In this document: positions 25,804 to 36,085 of the stretch, piece after piece
How positions within the stretch are numbered: the first letter of the stretch is position 1
How the letters are laid out: the number at the start of each line of letters is the position of its first letter
Assembly: GCA_028023455.1 (NCBI GenBank)
Contig: JAQFVV010006715.1
Location: forward strand, 131,501-195,500
Source of the DNA: Epiperipatus broadwayi
Taxonomy: Eukaryota > Onychophora > Udeonychophora > Euonychophora > Peripatidae
Direction of reading: 5' to 3'
DNA length: 64,000 bases
The notes under the pieces: generated by a model
Database searches by the model: none
The model's input: only the letters and a program-made list of their open reading frames with translations
Told to the model about the DNA's origin: nothing
Made by a program: the position numbers and the translations under genes

Positions 25804-25860
25804 GATTTGAACACAAACTTTCAATCTCTCTTCAACTATTCACTCTATCATATACAACCT
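25770..25860 (-). repeat. tRNA-like SINE fragment, member 2, with TA tail
   Basis: The reverse complement reads TATATGATAGAGTGAATAGT, then TGAAGAGAGATTGAAAGTTT, then GTGTTCAAATCCCATATATA and a pure TA tract (25770-25801). GTTCAAATCC fits the RNA polymerase III B box (GGTTCGANTCC) closely, and TAGAGTG with the following TTGAAGA fits a D-arm and anticodon-loop arrangement. Confidence 0.55.
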
Positions 25861-25961
25861 ATACACATGAGTACACACATGTGAAAAAGATGAATGATCT
25901 CCAATAGATATATCTTTTGGTAAACCAACACTCATCATTTGGTCCAGACGATCATTTTCAC

Positions 25962-25963
<2 letters not shown>

Positions 25964-26021
<58 letters not shown>
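25964..26021. repeat. (TA)n tract, about 58 bases
   Basis: Pure TA after TTTTCACCCA. Confidence 0.95.
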
Positions 26022-26022
<1 letters not shown>

Positions 26023-26089
26023 GAGTGCTCAGTTTCCTGGACTGGAATCAATGTCCTGAACCCTCCAACTTCTCAGCCATCTATTTAAT

Positions 26090-26250
26090 TGAAAATCAGA
26101 TTATGGAACACCATTGTTTATGCCAATATTATTGTCTGGCCCTTTTTGGACTTAAGTCACCCTGACTTCTCATGTCTGACATTACAGGATGAATCTGTAA
26201 TATTTTTGAAATACAAGCACAATACATAGAAGTTTAAATATAATATATGG
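26090..26250. repeat. Dispersed repeat S, copy left of RTE copy 2
   Basis: The reverse complement, from GTATTTCAAAAATATTACAG through GTGACTTAAGTCC and GGGCCAGACAATAATATTGG to TTCCATAATC, matches 29626-29800 in order with small gaps. The two copies are inverted relative to each other and flank RTE copy 2. Confidence 0.7.
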
Positions 26251-26315
26251 GATTTTAACAAAGACTTTCAAGCTTTCTTCAGTGATCCACTCTATCTTAT
26301 ACAACTAATTCACAT
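26250..26315 (-). repeat. tRNA-like SINE fragment, member 3
   Basis: The reverse complement reads GATAGAGTGGATCACTGAAG, then AAAGCTTGAAAGTCTTTG, then TTAAAATCCCATAT. ACTGAAGA is the anticodon-arm sequence seen in many tRNA-Phe(GAA) genes; the B box is decayed (TTAAAATCC). It belongs with 21325-21380 and 25770-25860. Confidence 0.5.
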
Positions 26316-26328
26316 GACTACATGCATA

Positions 26329-26438
<110 letters not shown>

Positions 26439-26467
26439 AAATATTTTCCCCATACATATATACAATT

Positions 26468-28273
26468 ATGACAGACAGAAATAAAGCATGGCCCTTATTC
26501 CCAGGAGGCTGTAAAGTCACCAACCAAGGCAGCAGTTGGTGGCCGAAGGCGGAGGGTGCTAAGAATCCCCTGATTGTGGAGCCAGGCTGCCATTTGATGA
26601 CGACTTTTTATTTAGGTACTTACAACTGCAGATCACTTTCAAGTGAAGGAAGATTGCAAGAATTAGAAGAAGAACTGTCTTATATTAAATGGGCCATTAT
26701 TGGACTTTGTGAAGTTAGAAGAAAAGGAGAAGAAACAATTGATTTAAAAGGTGGACATATACTATATTATAAAGGCACACATATTGGAAATACAAGTGGA
26801 GTAGGACTCATTATAAATAAAAAGTGGAAGAACAATATTGTGGAGATTGATGGTGTATCAGACAGAATGGCAAGATTAGTTATACAACTTAATTGCAGAT
26901 ACCAAATGCAGATAATTCAGGTTTATGCCCCAACAAGTTCTCATAGTGATGAAGTAGTAGAAGATTTTTATATGGATGTACAAAAGGCTTTTTATCAGAG
27001 TAAACAACATTTTAAAATTGTTATGGGAGACTTTAATGCTAGAATTGGTAAACAAATGAAAGATGAAATTGATGTAGGTAATTTTGGTTATGGTAATAGA
27101 ATTGAGAGAGGACATAGACTTGTGGAGTTTGCAGAAAAAGAAAAACTTTATATTATGAATTCATTTTTTGAGAAAAATGTTAAAAGGAAATGGACATGGA
27201 AGCATCCAAATGAAGGTACAGCAGAATTGGATTATATTTTGACTAACAGAAAATACATATTTCAAGATTGTAATGTTCTTAATAAATTTAACACAGGAAG
27301 TGATCATCGATTAGTAAGGTGTAAGTTACGTGTTAATGTAAAACTAGAGAGACAAAAATTATTAAGAAAAACAATATTTACAGTTGATATTCCTAATCTT
27401 CAGAAACATTCTAATGAATTTAAATTAGAACTTACAAATAGGTTTCAAGTGTTAGGAGATTTTGAACATGATTCAGATTTGAATGAAATTAATATGAAAA
27501 TAACTGAGACACTTTTAAAAACTGCAACAAACATAGCTGGTAGAAAAAAGCAGCAATTGACTAATAAAATTTCTACTGAGACTAGAGAATTTATGAAGAA
27601 AAGAGGGAATATGAAGATATACAAAAATGATGTAGTAAAAAGAATTGAATATCTCGAATTTTGTAAAATGGTACGGAAAAGAGTTGAAAATGATATAAGA
27701 AAGTATAACTGTGAAATAGCAAGGAAAGCTGTAGAAGAAAATAAAAGTCTCAAAAATGTTAAACAACATTTTGGTTTTGGTAGGAAATTTATATCTGCAA
27801 TAAGAAAAAAAGATGGAATTGTTACTAAAAAGAGAGATGACATCATGAAATTGGTAGAAGATTTTTATCAAGAATTATATAGTAATAAAGAACAAGTACC
27901 TCCTATATCCATTACATCTTCCAAATTGCCCAGAATTTTAAATGAAGAAGTGAGACATGCAATTAAGTGTATGAAGAAAGGAAATGCTCCAGGAAATGAT
28001 GGAATTATAATTGATATATTAAAAGAAGCAGGTGAAGAAATAAAAACAATTTTAGCAAAGTTATATACCAAATGTCTAAATGATAAAGATGTACCGGAAG
28101 ATTGGAAGAATGCAGTAATAATATTAATATTTAAAAAAGTGATAAAGAAGATATTAGAAATTACAGACCTATCAGCCTTTTATCAGTTTTGTAAAATTTT
28201 TTACCCAGATAATTACAACTCGTCTACAGAGAACTTTGGATTTCCACCAACCAAGAGAACAAGCTGGATTTAA
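26468..28273 (+). pseudogene. RTE endonuclease, linker and start of RT, copy 2
   Basis: The 601-codon frame begins with the same N-terminal extension as copy 1 (FPGGCKVTNQ, WWPKAEGAKNPL), then TYNCRS, LCEVRR, VYAPTSS, MGDFNARIG and GSDHRL: a complete set of EEP endonuclease motifs with none visibly lost. A charged linker (Lys/Glu/Arg-rich, with KFISAIRKKDG) leads to the RT entry KKGNAPGNDGIIIDILKEAG. The last 40 or so residues are out of frame after a one-base loss near 28140. The nuclease part could be translatable, but the downstream RT is dead, so the unit is called a pseudogene. Confidence 0.85.
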
Positions 28274-29343
28274 AAGTGGTTTTAGTACAATATATCATAT
28301 CCAGGTATTGAGAGAAGTCATAGAAAGGACAAACGAATATGAGTTGTCATTATGTTTTGGATTTGTAGATTATGAAAAGCATTCGATTCTATACCCATTT
28401 CTTCAGTGATTAAAGCATTGGATCATCAAGGTATAGATCCAGGATATTGTCATATTTTAAAGAATATTTATAAAAATGCAACAGCAACAATTAGATTACA
28501 TAATGATACTGGAAAAATCAACATTGAGAAAGGTGTAAGACAAAGTGACTCCATATCTCCAAAACTCTTCACAGCAGTGCTGCAAGAAGTATTTTGTGGA
28601 TTAAAATGGGAAACTAAAGGAGTGAAAGTAAATGGAGAGTATTTAAGTCATTTAGATTTTGCAGATGATGTAGTTGTTTTTGAAAATTGTGCTTCAGAGC
28701 TGCAGGAAATGTTGCAGGAGTGAGCAGATGAAAGTAGAAAAGTAGGACTAAAGATAAATGTTAAAAAGACTAAAGTAATGTTTAATTGATTTGCTCAAAA
28801 TATGAAAATAAAGATTGATTATGAAGAATTAGAAGAAGTTAACAGTTACAAATACCTTGGTCAGATTATTAATATAGATGGAAACATAAGGAGGAAATTA
28901 ATCATAGAATTAAACTTGGTTGGAGTGCTTTTGGTAGAAATAACTTGATACTAAAAGGAAATCTGCCTATGTGTTTGAAAAGGATGGTTTTTAACAAATG
29001 TGTTTTACCAGTTCTTACTTATGGATCTGAGACTTGGACACTTAATAGAAGAGCAATACAGAGACTTCAGACCACTCAAAGGAGTATGGAGAGATGTATG
29101 TTGGGAGTAACAAGAAGAGATCAAAAATGCAATGTATGGGTAAGACAACAAACAGATGTTACTGACCTTATTGAAAAAATTAAAAGATTGAAATGTATTT
29201 GGGCTGGACATATTGCTAGAAGAGATGATAATAGATGGACAATTGAAATTTTAAACTGTTTTCCAAGAGATTGTAAAAGACCCAGAAGGAGACAACATGT
29301 GAGATGGATGGATGAAATAAGAAAATATGCAGGGGTGTTGTAG
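28274..29343 (+). pseudogene. RTE reverse transcriptase and C-terminal domain, copy 2, multiply broken
   Basis: The frame 28406-28723 holds the QG-SP block (VRQSDSISPKLFTAVLQ, with Ser replacing Gly) and HLDFADDVVVF with an intact FADD box. The VDYEK...FDSI block lies just upstream but is split by a base loss near 28380. The frame 28945-29343 has the C-terminal LTYGSETWTLN and WAGHIARRDDNRWT blocks and stops at a TAG where copy 1 has TGG. Two of the stops look like simple transitions. Confidence 0.85.
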
Positions 29344-29554
29344 AGAAGAGAAGCTAAAATCGGAGAAGATGGATTAAACTTGGAGAGACCTTCATCCTGC
29401 AGTGGATTGATAATGGTTGTTGATGATATATATATAATCTGAGCTTGGTTTTTTATTAAGATAAAAATCGTTAAACTTTAATGGACAGGCTTCAATATTC
29501 AACACTCCAACTGTTCAATCATCTATTCCATTGAAATTCTGAAGCTGAACCATC

Positions 29555-29810
29555 CAAGTTTCCTATTGAAAATCTGTGTTCAAATTCCCTATTTTACATT
29601 TAACCTCCAAGTACATGAATTATGCCTGTATTTCAAAAATATTATAGATTCAGTCTATATCCCATTCATCCCTTTTCTTTGTATTTGAATGGACAAGTTC
29701 CTATAGATTAGTGGTCAGTGTGACTTAAGGTCTACTTGGGCCAGACGGCAATATTAGCAACAATAAGGGATTTGGGAATTCCATCATAAGATTTTCAATG
29801 CAACATTAAA
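29555..29810. repeat. Dispersed repeat S, copy right of RTE copy 2
   Basis: It includes GTATTTCAAAAATATTATAG, GTGTGACTTAAGGTC, GGGCCAGACGGCAATATTAG and AATTCCATCATAAGATTTTC, the inverted counterpart of 26090-26250. The start also contains AAAATCTGTGTTCAAATTCC, a B-box-like sequence. Confidence 0.65.
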
Positions 29811-29884
29811 GTTTGAAGATTTGCTATCTTAATATAAACCAAGCATTGAATATAAACGAAAATTTCCTAAGTACAATTTCCTTC

Positions 29885-30470
29885 GTGCGACCACGTTGTA
29901 AGCCAATTATAACAAATTAAAATTATGGAGACCTTCCAGCTACAACTTATTTTATAGCCTCCACGTTGTAGCCAAATGTAACTAATGAAAATAGAGGATT
30001 CCACGTTGTGGCTTAAATCTAACTAAATAAAAATGCTTCTTACTCAATTAATTTGTATAAAACTTATTAAATTTAAACAAAATGTATTTTATAATCTTTC
30101 GATCGGTCATCCACATTGTATTTCAAAAATAACTAAAGTGATTGGGACAGTTTACAAACATAACATATCTTATCAGACAGTTTAAGCTAATTATAATTTT
30201 TTTCAAATGGTCACACATCCTCACTATTTATTTCAACTCAGGTGACCATGCTATGCATTAATTATAACCTCTATTTAAATCTATATGACATTTAAACACT
30301 TGCAGCTAAGTTGCATGCTAATTGTAACATTGTAAGGATGTATCAATGGATGCTTCATCATTCCCAGCTAACACTATTTCTAAAGCCTACTGGGATGATG
30401 ATGATGATGGTACAGAACATCTATAATCTTATTTGCCAGGACGCCAAATTGCAACTTTAATAAAATATGG
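29885..30470. repeat. Degenerate, irregularly spaced repeat with a CCACGTTGTA core
   Basis: CCACGTTGTAAGCCAATTAT (29891), CCACGTTGTAGCCAAATGTA (29961), CCACGTTGTGGCTTAAATCT (30002) and CCACATTGTATTTCAAAAAT (30111) are followed by AACTAAA-like ends. Weaker members at about 30248, 30308 and 30433 keep the GC...AATTGTAAC part. Spacing ranges from about 40 to 140 bases, so it is not a regular satellite. No open frame. Confidence 0.6.
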
Positions 30471-31164
30471 AGGTTAAATCTCATTTCAATAACTTTCAGT
30501 AATAATATTTAATGAATGGGTTAATAAATAATCAATCGATTAAGAGACCACTGAGAATGTTTTAAAAATAATAATATTACTGTTCTTGGAAATTCTTGGT
30601 TATTTTCAGCACGCATCCATCACCATCATTAAAGCTACAATTAAAATTTTGTTTGATTACAAATATTTCTATATCCATCTCCACCTTCCTGATCCACCCC
30701 TCCATCATCCTCAAATCCATAGGTCTATTGCACTGTTATCTCTTTTACTATTAAATTTTCTTTTATGCTAGCTCATTTCTCCCATTATAATTTCTTCTCG
30801 GGTTTTTTTAGAACAATTAGGTGTGGAAATTGAACAAGCTGCAATATATTATTGGTGATAAACACTCCTCTCATGATCACCTCTAAAGTAATTTTGGGCT
30901 GTCTTTAATGCAGTTTAATATCTATTTACAGTAAAGCTTGGAATAATTTAAGCTTATCCACATGTTTTACAGAATGGTTAGCACAATGAGTGCTCAATCT
31001 GATTAGATAAGGACAGCATCTGGACTAGTCCACTTCTAAGGCAAAGAGAGATATGACAATAAGCAAAGAAAATAAACGTTACAATTATTATTTTATAATA
31101 AATGTATCTTTAATAGCTATTGCAATAAAAATGTTTGTCCCTTTTTTTATAATGATAAGATTTG

Positions 31165-31345
31165 TCTTAAAAGTTTTACAAGAGTTTACATGGCATGGAT
31201 TGCTGAGTTTACATGGGCAAACAGTAGTTTTACATATATAAAAGCTTATTTTAATATTTTACATTGGATTACAGGAGTTTTTACATACTGTGGAATAGTT
31301 ACATGGTTTTACATACGTTGGGTTGCTTTGGTTACATGAGTAATC
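31165..31345. repeat. Cluster of GTTTACATGG-like short repeats
   Basis: At least eight TTACA motifs, most as TTTTACAT or GTTACATG, occur within about 180 bases, with spacings of about 15-30 bases. It is a degenerate low-order repeat with no coding signal. Confidence 0.5.
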
Positions 31346-31990
31346 TGTAGTTGTAGATGTATTTATGTAAAAAAAAATTTTGTGTGTTTTAATCAAATTT
31401 TGTTTATTTTAAATTCAAAGTATATATGAAAAATCTCATTTCTTATTTAACAATAGGTACTTTCCATTTGTTTTTTTTTAAGTAAAATAATAATACTAAT
31501 CATTTCCATGATAGAATATATGTATTCAGGTATGAAATGGATCTGCCTTAGGGAAGCAAGTCAATTAGCTTCCCTGTGGAATTGTAGATGTAGGAGAGGG
31601 CCAAATTCTGGTCCCTTTTTCAAATTATTTCCATTTTGTCAATGCATAAATCAAGAGGGTGCTCCAGTGCATTTTAAAGGTGAGCCAGCATTGGGTGTAC
31701 CATAAGGAAAACAATAAGAATGTTGATAAGCATATCTCTGGAATAGATCCACACAGTATATGGTCAATGAAAGTAGATAAGGAAGGCTTTTTGTCATTTA
31801 GTAATGAGGCTATAAGGTCTCCATAGGGTTGAAGGGAAACACAGTAGCAGAAGAGGTGAACTGAGGCATATGCAAGTGTAATCTATGTTTAAGAATCCTC
31901 AGTGATGTACAAGAAAATGTTTAGTAGGCAATATGTTGAGGTTTATCTTCAACAGGAAGTCAAAGAGTTTGGTTCAATGAACCATTGCAT
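31346..31990 (-). other. Possible 3' continuation of the LINE at 32-33 kb; not resolved
   Basis: This stretch is less AT-rich than its surroundings. Minus-strand translation gives partly open sequence with Pro/Leu/Cys-rich pieces, but no motif that I can assign. The short plus-strand frame 31508-31705 has no resemblance I recognise. It may be the tail of the adjacent LINE. Confidence 0.3.
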
Positions 31991-32001
31991 ATATTTCTTG
32001 A

Positions 32002-33105
32002 CTAGCAGATGGTTGTTAATCTGGAGGAGAGTTGATCCGGCAGAAACATCAGGATATAGGATGTAGTATGCTTCCCAGAAATTGATTTTGATGAGGATGG
32101 CTTGTTAGAAAGAGTAGTAAGTTTGGAGATAAAAGATGTGAGGGTTGTCAGCCAACCAGTGTTAATAGGTAGAGGCTTGTCTGTGGGAGTGATATCATTA
32201 AATGGCAAGGAATTGAAATAATGCATGCACATTCTGTAGACAGAGTTGTAGGAATGTTGAAATATAAATTTATCTATGGAATGTAGGGATAACACACTTT
32301 GTGTGTTTCTGCAGGCTTGTCAAGCTGATGGTTGCACTTCTGTACCCTCTAATCATATCAGTGCATATATTGTGTATCTTCATGATGAAAACTTTGGTGA
32401 AATTGACCCTTGGGATGAAATATGATATTCTGGGGAATATTAGAATATTGATAAGGGAGAACTTGGTGAACATGGACATGCAAACTTTGTATAGGGATGA
32501 TGTGATCTTCTGTGTAGATTAAAGTAGTGCATTTTGGACAGATCTCCTCATGGAAGAGGTGGATTTGAATATAGAGAAGCCTAAGAAGTTCTGAGGTTTT
32601 TCAGCAAATTGGCCAGGAATTATCTTACCAGAATATAAATACAAGGCAGACCACTTTAACATATTAAATTGGAGGTCAGTTTAATCTGAGAACTCTCTAA
32701 GCACTGACAGAAGTCTGGAGATTAGTTTTTTTGAAAGAAGAAAAATGGCCAAGACATTCATATAGATGATGTGATGAATTGATGTATTTAATGTTGGGAT
32801 ATGGATGCCAGGAAGAGCTTTCAATTTGAAGGAGCAGAGGGTCGAGGTAAGTGATGAAAAACAGGGCACTGATAGGAGGTCCATGTGGAATGGAGGATGT
32901 GGTGGAGAAAGAAGGGGGAACCTTATCATTCAGTGAGATGCTCACTTTACGATTGTAGAGGAGGTTCCTAATAATATTGATGATTCTAGAAGAAATGTTA
33001 TGTTCGCCAAGTAAGGTTAAATTAGTATTGATTTGGATAGAATCAACTGCAGTGACAATGCAGAGCTGCACAACAACCCGTCTAAATTACCTGGAGGATC
33101 TGATG
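32002..33105 (-). pseudogene. Reverse transcriptase remains of another LINE
   Basis: The minus-strand frame 33071-32697 shows a decayed catalytic block AVDSIQINTNLTLL (from an A-F-D-S-V type block), the helix IINIIRNLLYNRKVSISLND, and SSIPHGPPISALFFITYLDPLL, matching the PQG-SPLSPLLFxIYIxDL block of Jockey/I/R1-type LINEs. The YADD box has decayed to YINSS. Minus-strand 32700-32520 gives a LQFNMLKWSALYLYS-like thumb segment, and 32479-32270 and 32295-32002 give the later C-terminal part. The family differs from the LINEs at 1-3.6 kb and from RTE. Catalytic residues are lost, so it is a relic. Confidence 0.6.
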
Positions 33106-33199
33106 TGGTCAATAGTGATTTTAAATAAATTGATGGCATTTGCAGTTGAACTGTCCTTTTTTGTAAATTGGTATTGTGAAATAAGGGTAAGAATTTTGG

Positions 33200-33985
33200 T
33201 TTGAATTTATTTAATGTAGGTGGTGCATAAAATGCAATATCACATATTTCTTTATAAATTTTCTTAACGAAACTTGCATTTTGATTCAAAATATATGGTA
33301 TTGATATCCACATTTCTTTATCAGAAGAATTGACATTACTATTAAAATTTTTGTATTTAGAAGTAGAATTTTTAACATTATTATAAACACAATGATAATT
33401 GTATCGAACATTTAACAATTCATTATAATAAATTTAAATATTTTTAGATTTATCTGATGCATATTTACAAAGGTTATCATTTCTAAATTAAAAAAAATTT
33501 AAAACCTGCCATTTTATGTGACATTGGTACTTTTGATTCATATGGAATATATCCTCTTTTTACTATTGGTTTAAAATACATCTAGTAATCCAGTTTATCA
33601 TTGTTTCTAGTTATCTTGAGATCTAAAAATTGAACACTCATTGAATTTTGGTCTGTTTTAATCCACTTTAAGCCCTTTATATTATTTAATTCATTAAACA
33701 AATCATTAATAGCGTTTGAATTTCAACAAACAAAAACATCATCAACATATCGATTGTATAAAATAATATCTTTCCGATAATTTTTTTAAAAAATATTTTA
33801 TTCATATGTAGATATAACAAAATTATATATTTTGGCAACTATAGGAAGACCCATATGAAACCCATTATTCATTTTATAAAATTTGTGCTTAAAAATTGCA
33901 TAAATGTTTTCATGAATAAAGTTTAATGTTTCAACAATAAATTTTATTATTTCTTCATGTAAATATCTAATCTTTGATACAAGAT
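33200..33985 (-). pseudogene. Penelope-like element, minus-strand copy (RT 3' half and linker)
   Basis: The reverse complement of 33430-33980 follows the plus-strand copy at 34985-35470: FLSTNFIK-like sequence, the GLPIVAK-type block, YVDDVF, then SVQFLDLKI and a PIVKRGYIPYESKVPMSHKM block. It then continues into a linker (33418-33200, WISIPYILNQNASFVKKIYKEI) that fits the segment between RT and endonuclease in Penelope-like elements and is missing from the plus-strand copy. The GIY-YIG part is absent; sequence of the other LINE begins near 33100. With the copy at 34370-35995 it forms a head-to-head pair. Confidence 0.75.
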
Positions 33986-34369
33986 GTTACTTAAAAAGTT
34001 TGAATCATTTGATTGATTTGAATAATTGAAATGACTGGTACAATTTTAAGAGTAATTCTCAATTGTTTTTTGATTGATATTATGACCGACTATGTAAGAA
34101 ATGTAATAAAAAAAATTAACTTTTTGTTTAAAAAATAATTTTAAAATAAGCTTCAAGATAATAACTTTGTTAATTTGTCTGGTGTGGATATTTATTTTCC
34201 AGAAATATATATATATATATATATATTTTAAATCTAGGTTCAAAATATGTTGGTGGCCAATGGAAAGATCGTGATTTGGAATTGAAGTCTGCTGTTGAAA
34301 GTTCATTGAGAGTAATTAAATGTGATTCAAAAGTTTGCAACGATTTAGTTAAAAAAAGTAAAAGAAAAT

Positions 34370-35990
34370 AATTTTAAATTTGTAATAAATAATAATTGGA
34401 ACAAATTTCTAAATTAGAAAATTTACATCTGAAAATAATCTTGTGTCTATAAAAGAGGATAAAGGTTTATAGATGTGCTTGTTATTAAAATCAGATTATG
34501 AAAATAAAGTTATTACTCAAATGAGTATTTCTAATTTTATAAATGTTAATAAGGTAAATATTGAAAAGCCAACAATAATGTAATTGATAATGGTACTTAT
34601 TATAGGATTTATCCTTTGTCTGCATTATGTCCTAGAATATTTTCAAATATAAAATTGCATAAAGACAAAGAACCATTATGATTAATGATTGATTTTGGGG
34701 GTGCATTTTATTATGATACATGTAAATTAATTGAGAAAATGTTACAGGAAATTCTTGGTTTTGGTATGTATACAATACGTTCATCATTTGATTTTGTTGG
34801 GAAAATAATGTTGTTATTGATAATTATGATGTAATTTGTACCTTTGATATCAATGAAATTTATGGATCAATTGCCAGAATGACTTTTACTGAAATAATGA
34901 ATAACACATTAAAGTTAAAAAATGTTAACTTTAAAATAATAAAATTTATTGTTGAAATATTAAACATTGTTGATAAAAACATGCAATTTTTAAGCACAAA
35001 TTTTATAAAATAAATAATGGATGGCCTATGGGTCTTCCTGCAGTTGCCCAAATATGTAATTTTGTTATATCTACATATAAAGAAAATATTTTAAAAAACG
35101 AAAATTATCAGAGAGATATTATTTTATACAATCAATATGTAGATGATGTTTTTGTTTGTGGAAATCCAAATGCTATATTGATTTGTTTAATGAATAAATA
35201 ATATAAAGTGCTTAAAGTGGATTAAAACAGATCAAAATGAGTATTCAATTTTTAGATCTCAAGATAATTAGAAACAAGGATAAACTGGATTACTATATGA
35301 TTATTAAACCAATAGTAAAAACAGGATATATTCCATATGAATCAAAAGTACCAATGTCACACAAAATGGTAGGTTTTAAATCCTTTTTATTTAGAAATGA
35401 TAACCTTTGTAAATATGCATCAGATAAAATGAAAAATATTGAAATTTGTTACAATTCAAAAGATAAAACTTTATTGATAAATAAAAATTGTATCATTTAC
35501 AAATGGACATGTAGATGTGGCAGTGGATATATAGGTGAATTAAGGTGCACATTGGAAAAACAAAAAAAAAACAAAAGAGCTCATTATTATTTAAAAGGAT
35601 ACAAAATGCAAAAAAATAAAATAAAAATAATGATACTTTATCAGCTTCTGTCTTTTATGACCATAATAAATAATGTATATATGGTTTCAATTTTAATTAT
35701 AACAATGAAAAAATATTGACAACTGAAAGAAATAATAATAAAAGGAAAATTAAAGAGGCAATGAATAAGCAAGATTTAATTAATAGGCAAGCAGCAAACA
35801 TTAAGATCACAGAATTATGGGAATTTTGACATCATGAAATTATAGGAAAGCTCACATTTTAAAAGTGATAGTTATAAAGCTACAAATTAGTTGAAAGTGC
35901 TTCTATGTGACAGTTATACATATACTTTTTATAAACTTTTAAGTACTGTATTTTTAAATATTTATTTATAAATTTATGTATATTATTTTG

Positions 35991-35995
<5 letters not shown>
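34370..35995 (+). mobile_element. Penelope-like element, plus-strand copy
   Basis: The coding remains run from an N-terminal segment (SIKEDKG near 34440, then LLLKSDYENKVIT) through RT to a C-terminal GIY-YIG endonuclease. The 3' non-coding tail to about 35990 is shared with 23775-24105, and a TA tract follows directly. Penelope-like elements are a separate retroelement class whose RT lies near telomerase; this one is not of the same lineage as the fragment at 46.7 kb, judged by its RT and endonuclease motifs. Stops near 34458, 34680 and 35010 show it is inactive. Confidence 0.8.
34440..35719 (+). pseudogene. Penelope-like reverse transcriptase with GIY-YIG endonuclease, broken
   Basis: Blocks in order: SALCPRIFSNIKLHKD (near 34620-34670), CTFDINEIYGSIAR (near 34838-34880, the F-D-V block with the first catalytic Asp), WPMGLPAVAQICNFV (near 35022-35066), NQYVDDVFVCG (near 35133-35163, catalytic YVDD), and then the open frame 35237-35719 with SIQFLDLKI, SKVPMSHKMVGFKSFLFR and the nuclease start CIIYKWTCRCGSGYIGE (residues about 84-100). 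After a frame change near 35590 the nuclease C-terminus continues as FNFNYNNEKIL and KIKEAMNKQDLINRQ to about 35825. The RT-nuclease linker is shortened relative to the minus-strand copy. Confidence 0.8.

Positions 35996-36085
<90 letters not shown>
35992..36085. repeat. (TA)n tract at Penelope-like 3' end
   Basis: TA with a few phase slips starts immediately after TATTATTTTGAAA, the last shared bases of the element tail. Confidence 0.95.

Noticed and set aside
29885-30470. CRISPR-like array
   Set aside because: The repeats are imperfect and spacings vary from about 40 to 140 bases, and the DNA is plainly eukaryotic.
30586-30771. A Pro/His-rich exon after TTATTTTCAG
   Set aside because: The acceptor-like motif is present, but the open part is low-complexity CCATC/TCC sequence with no protein-like character.
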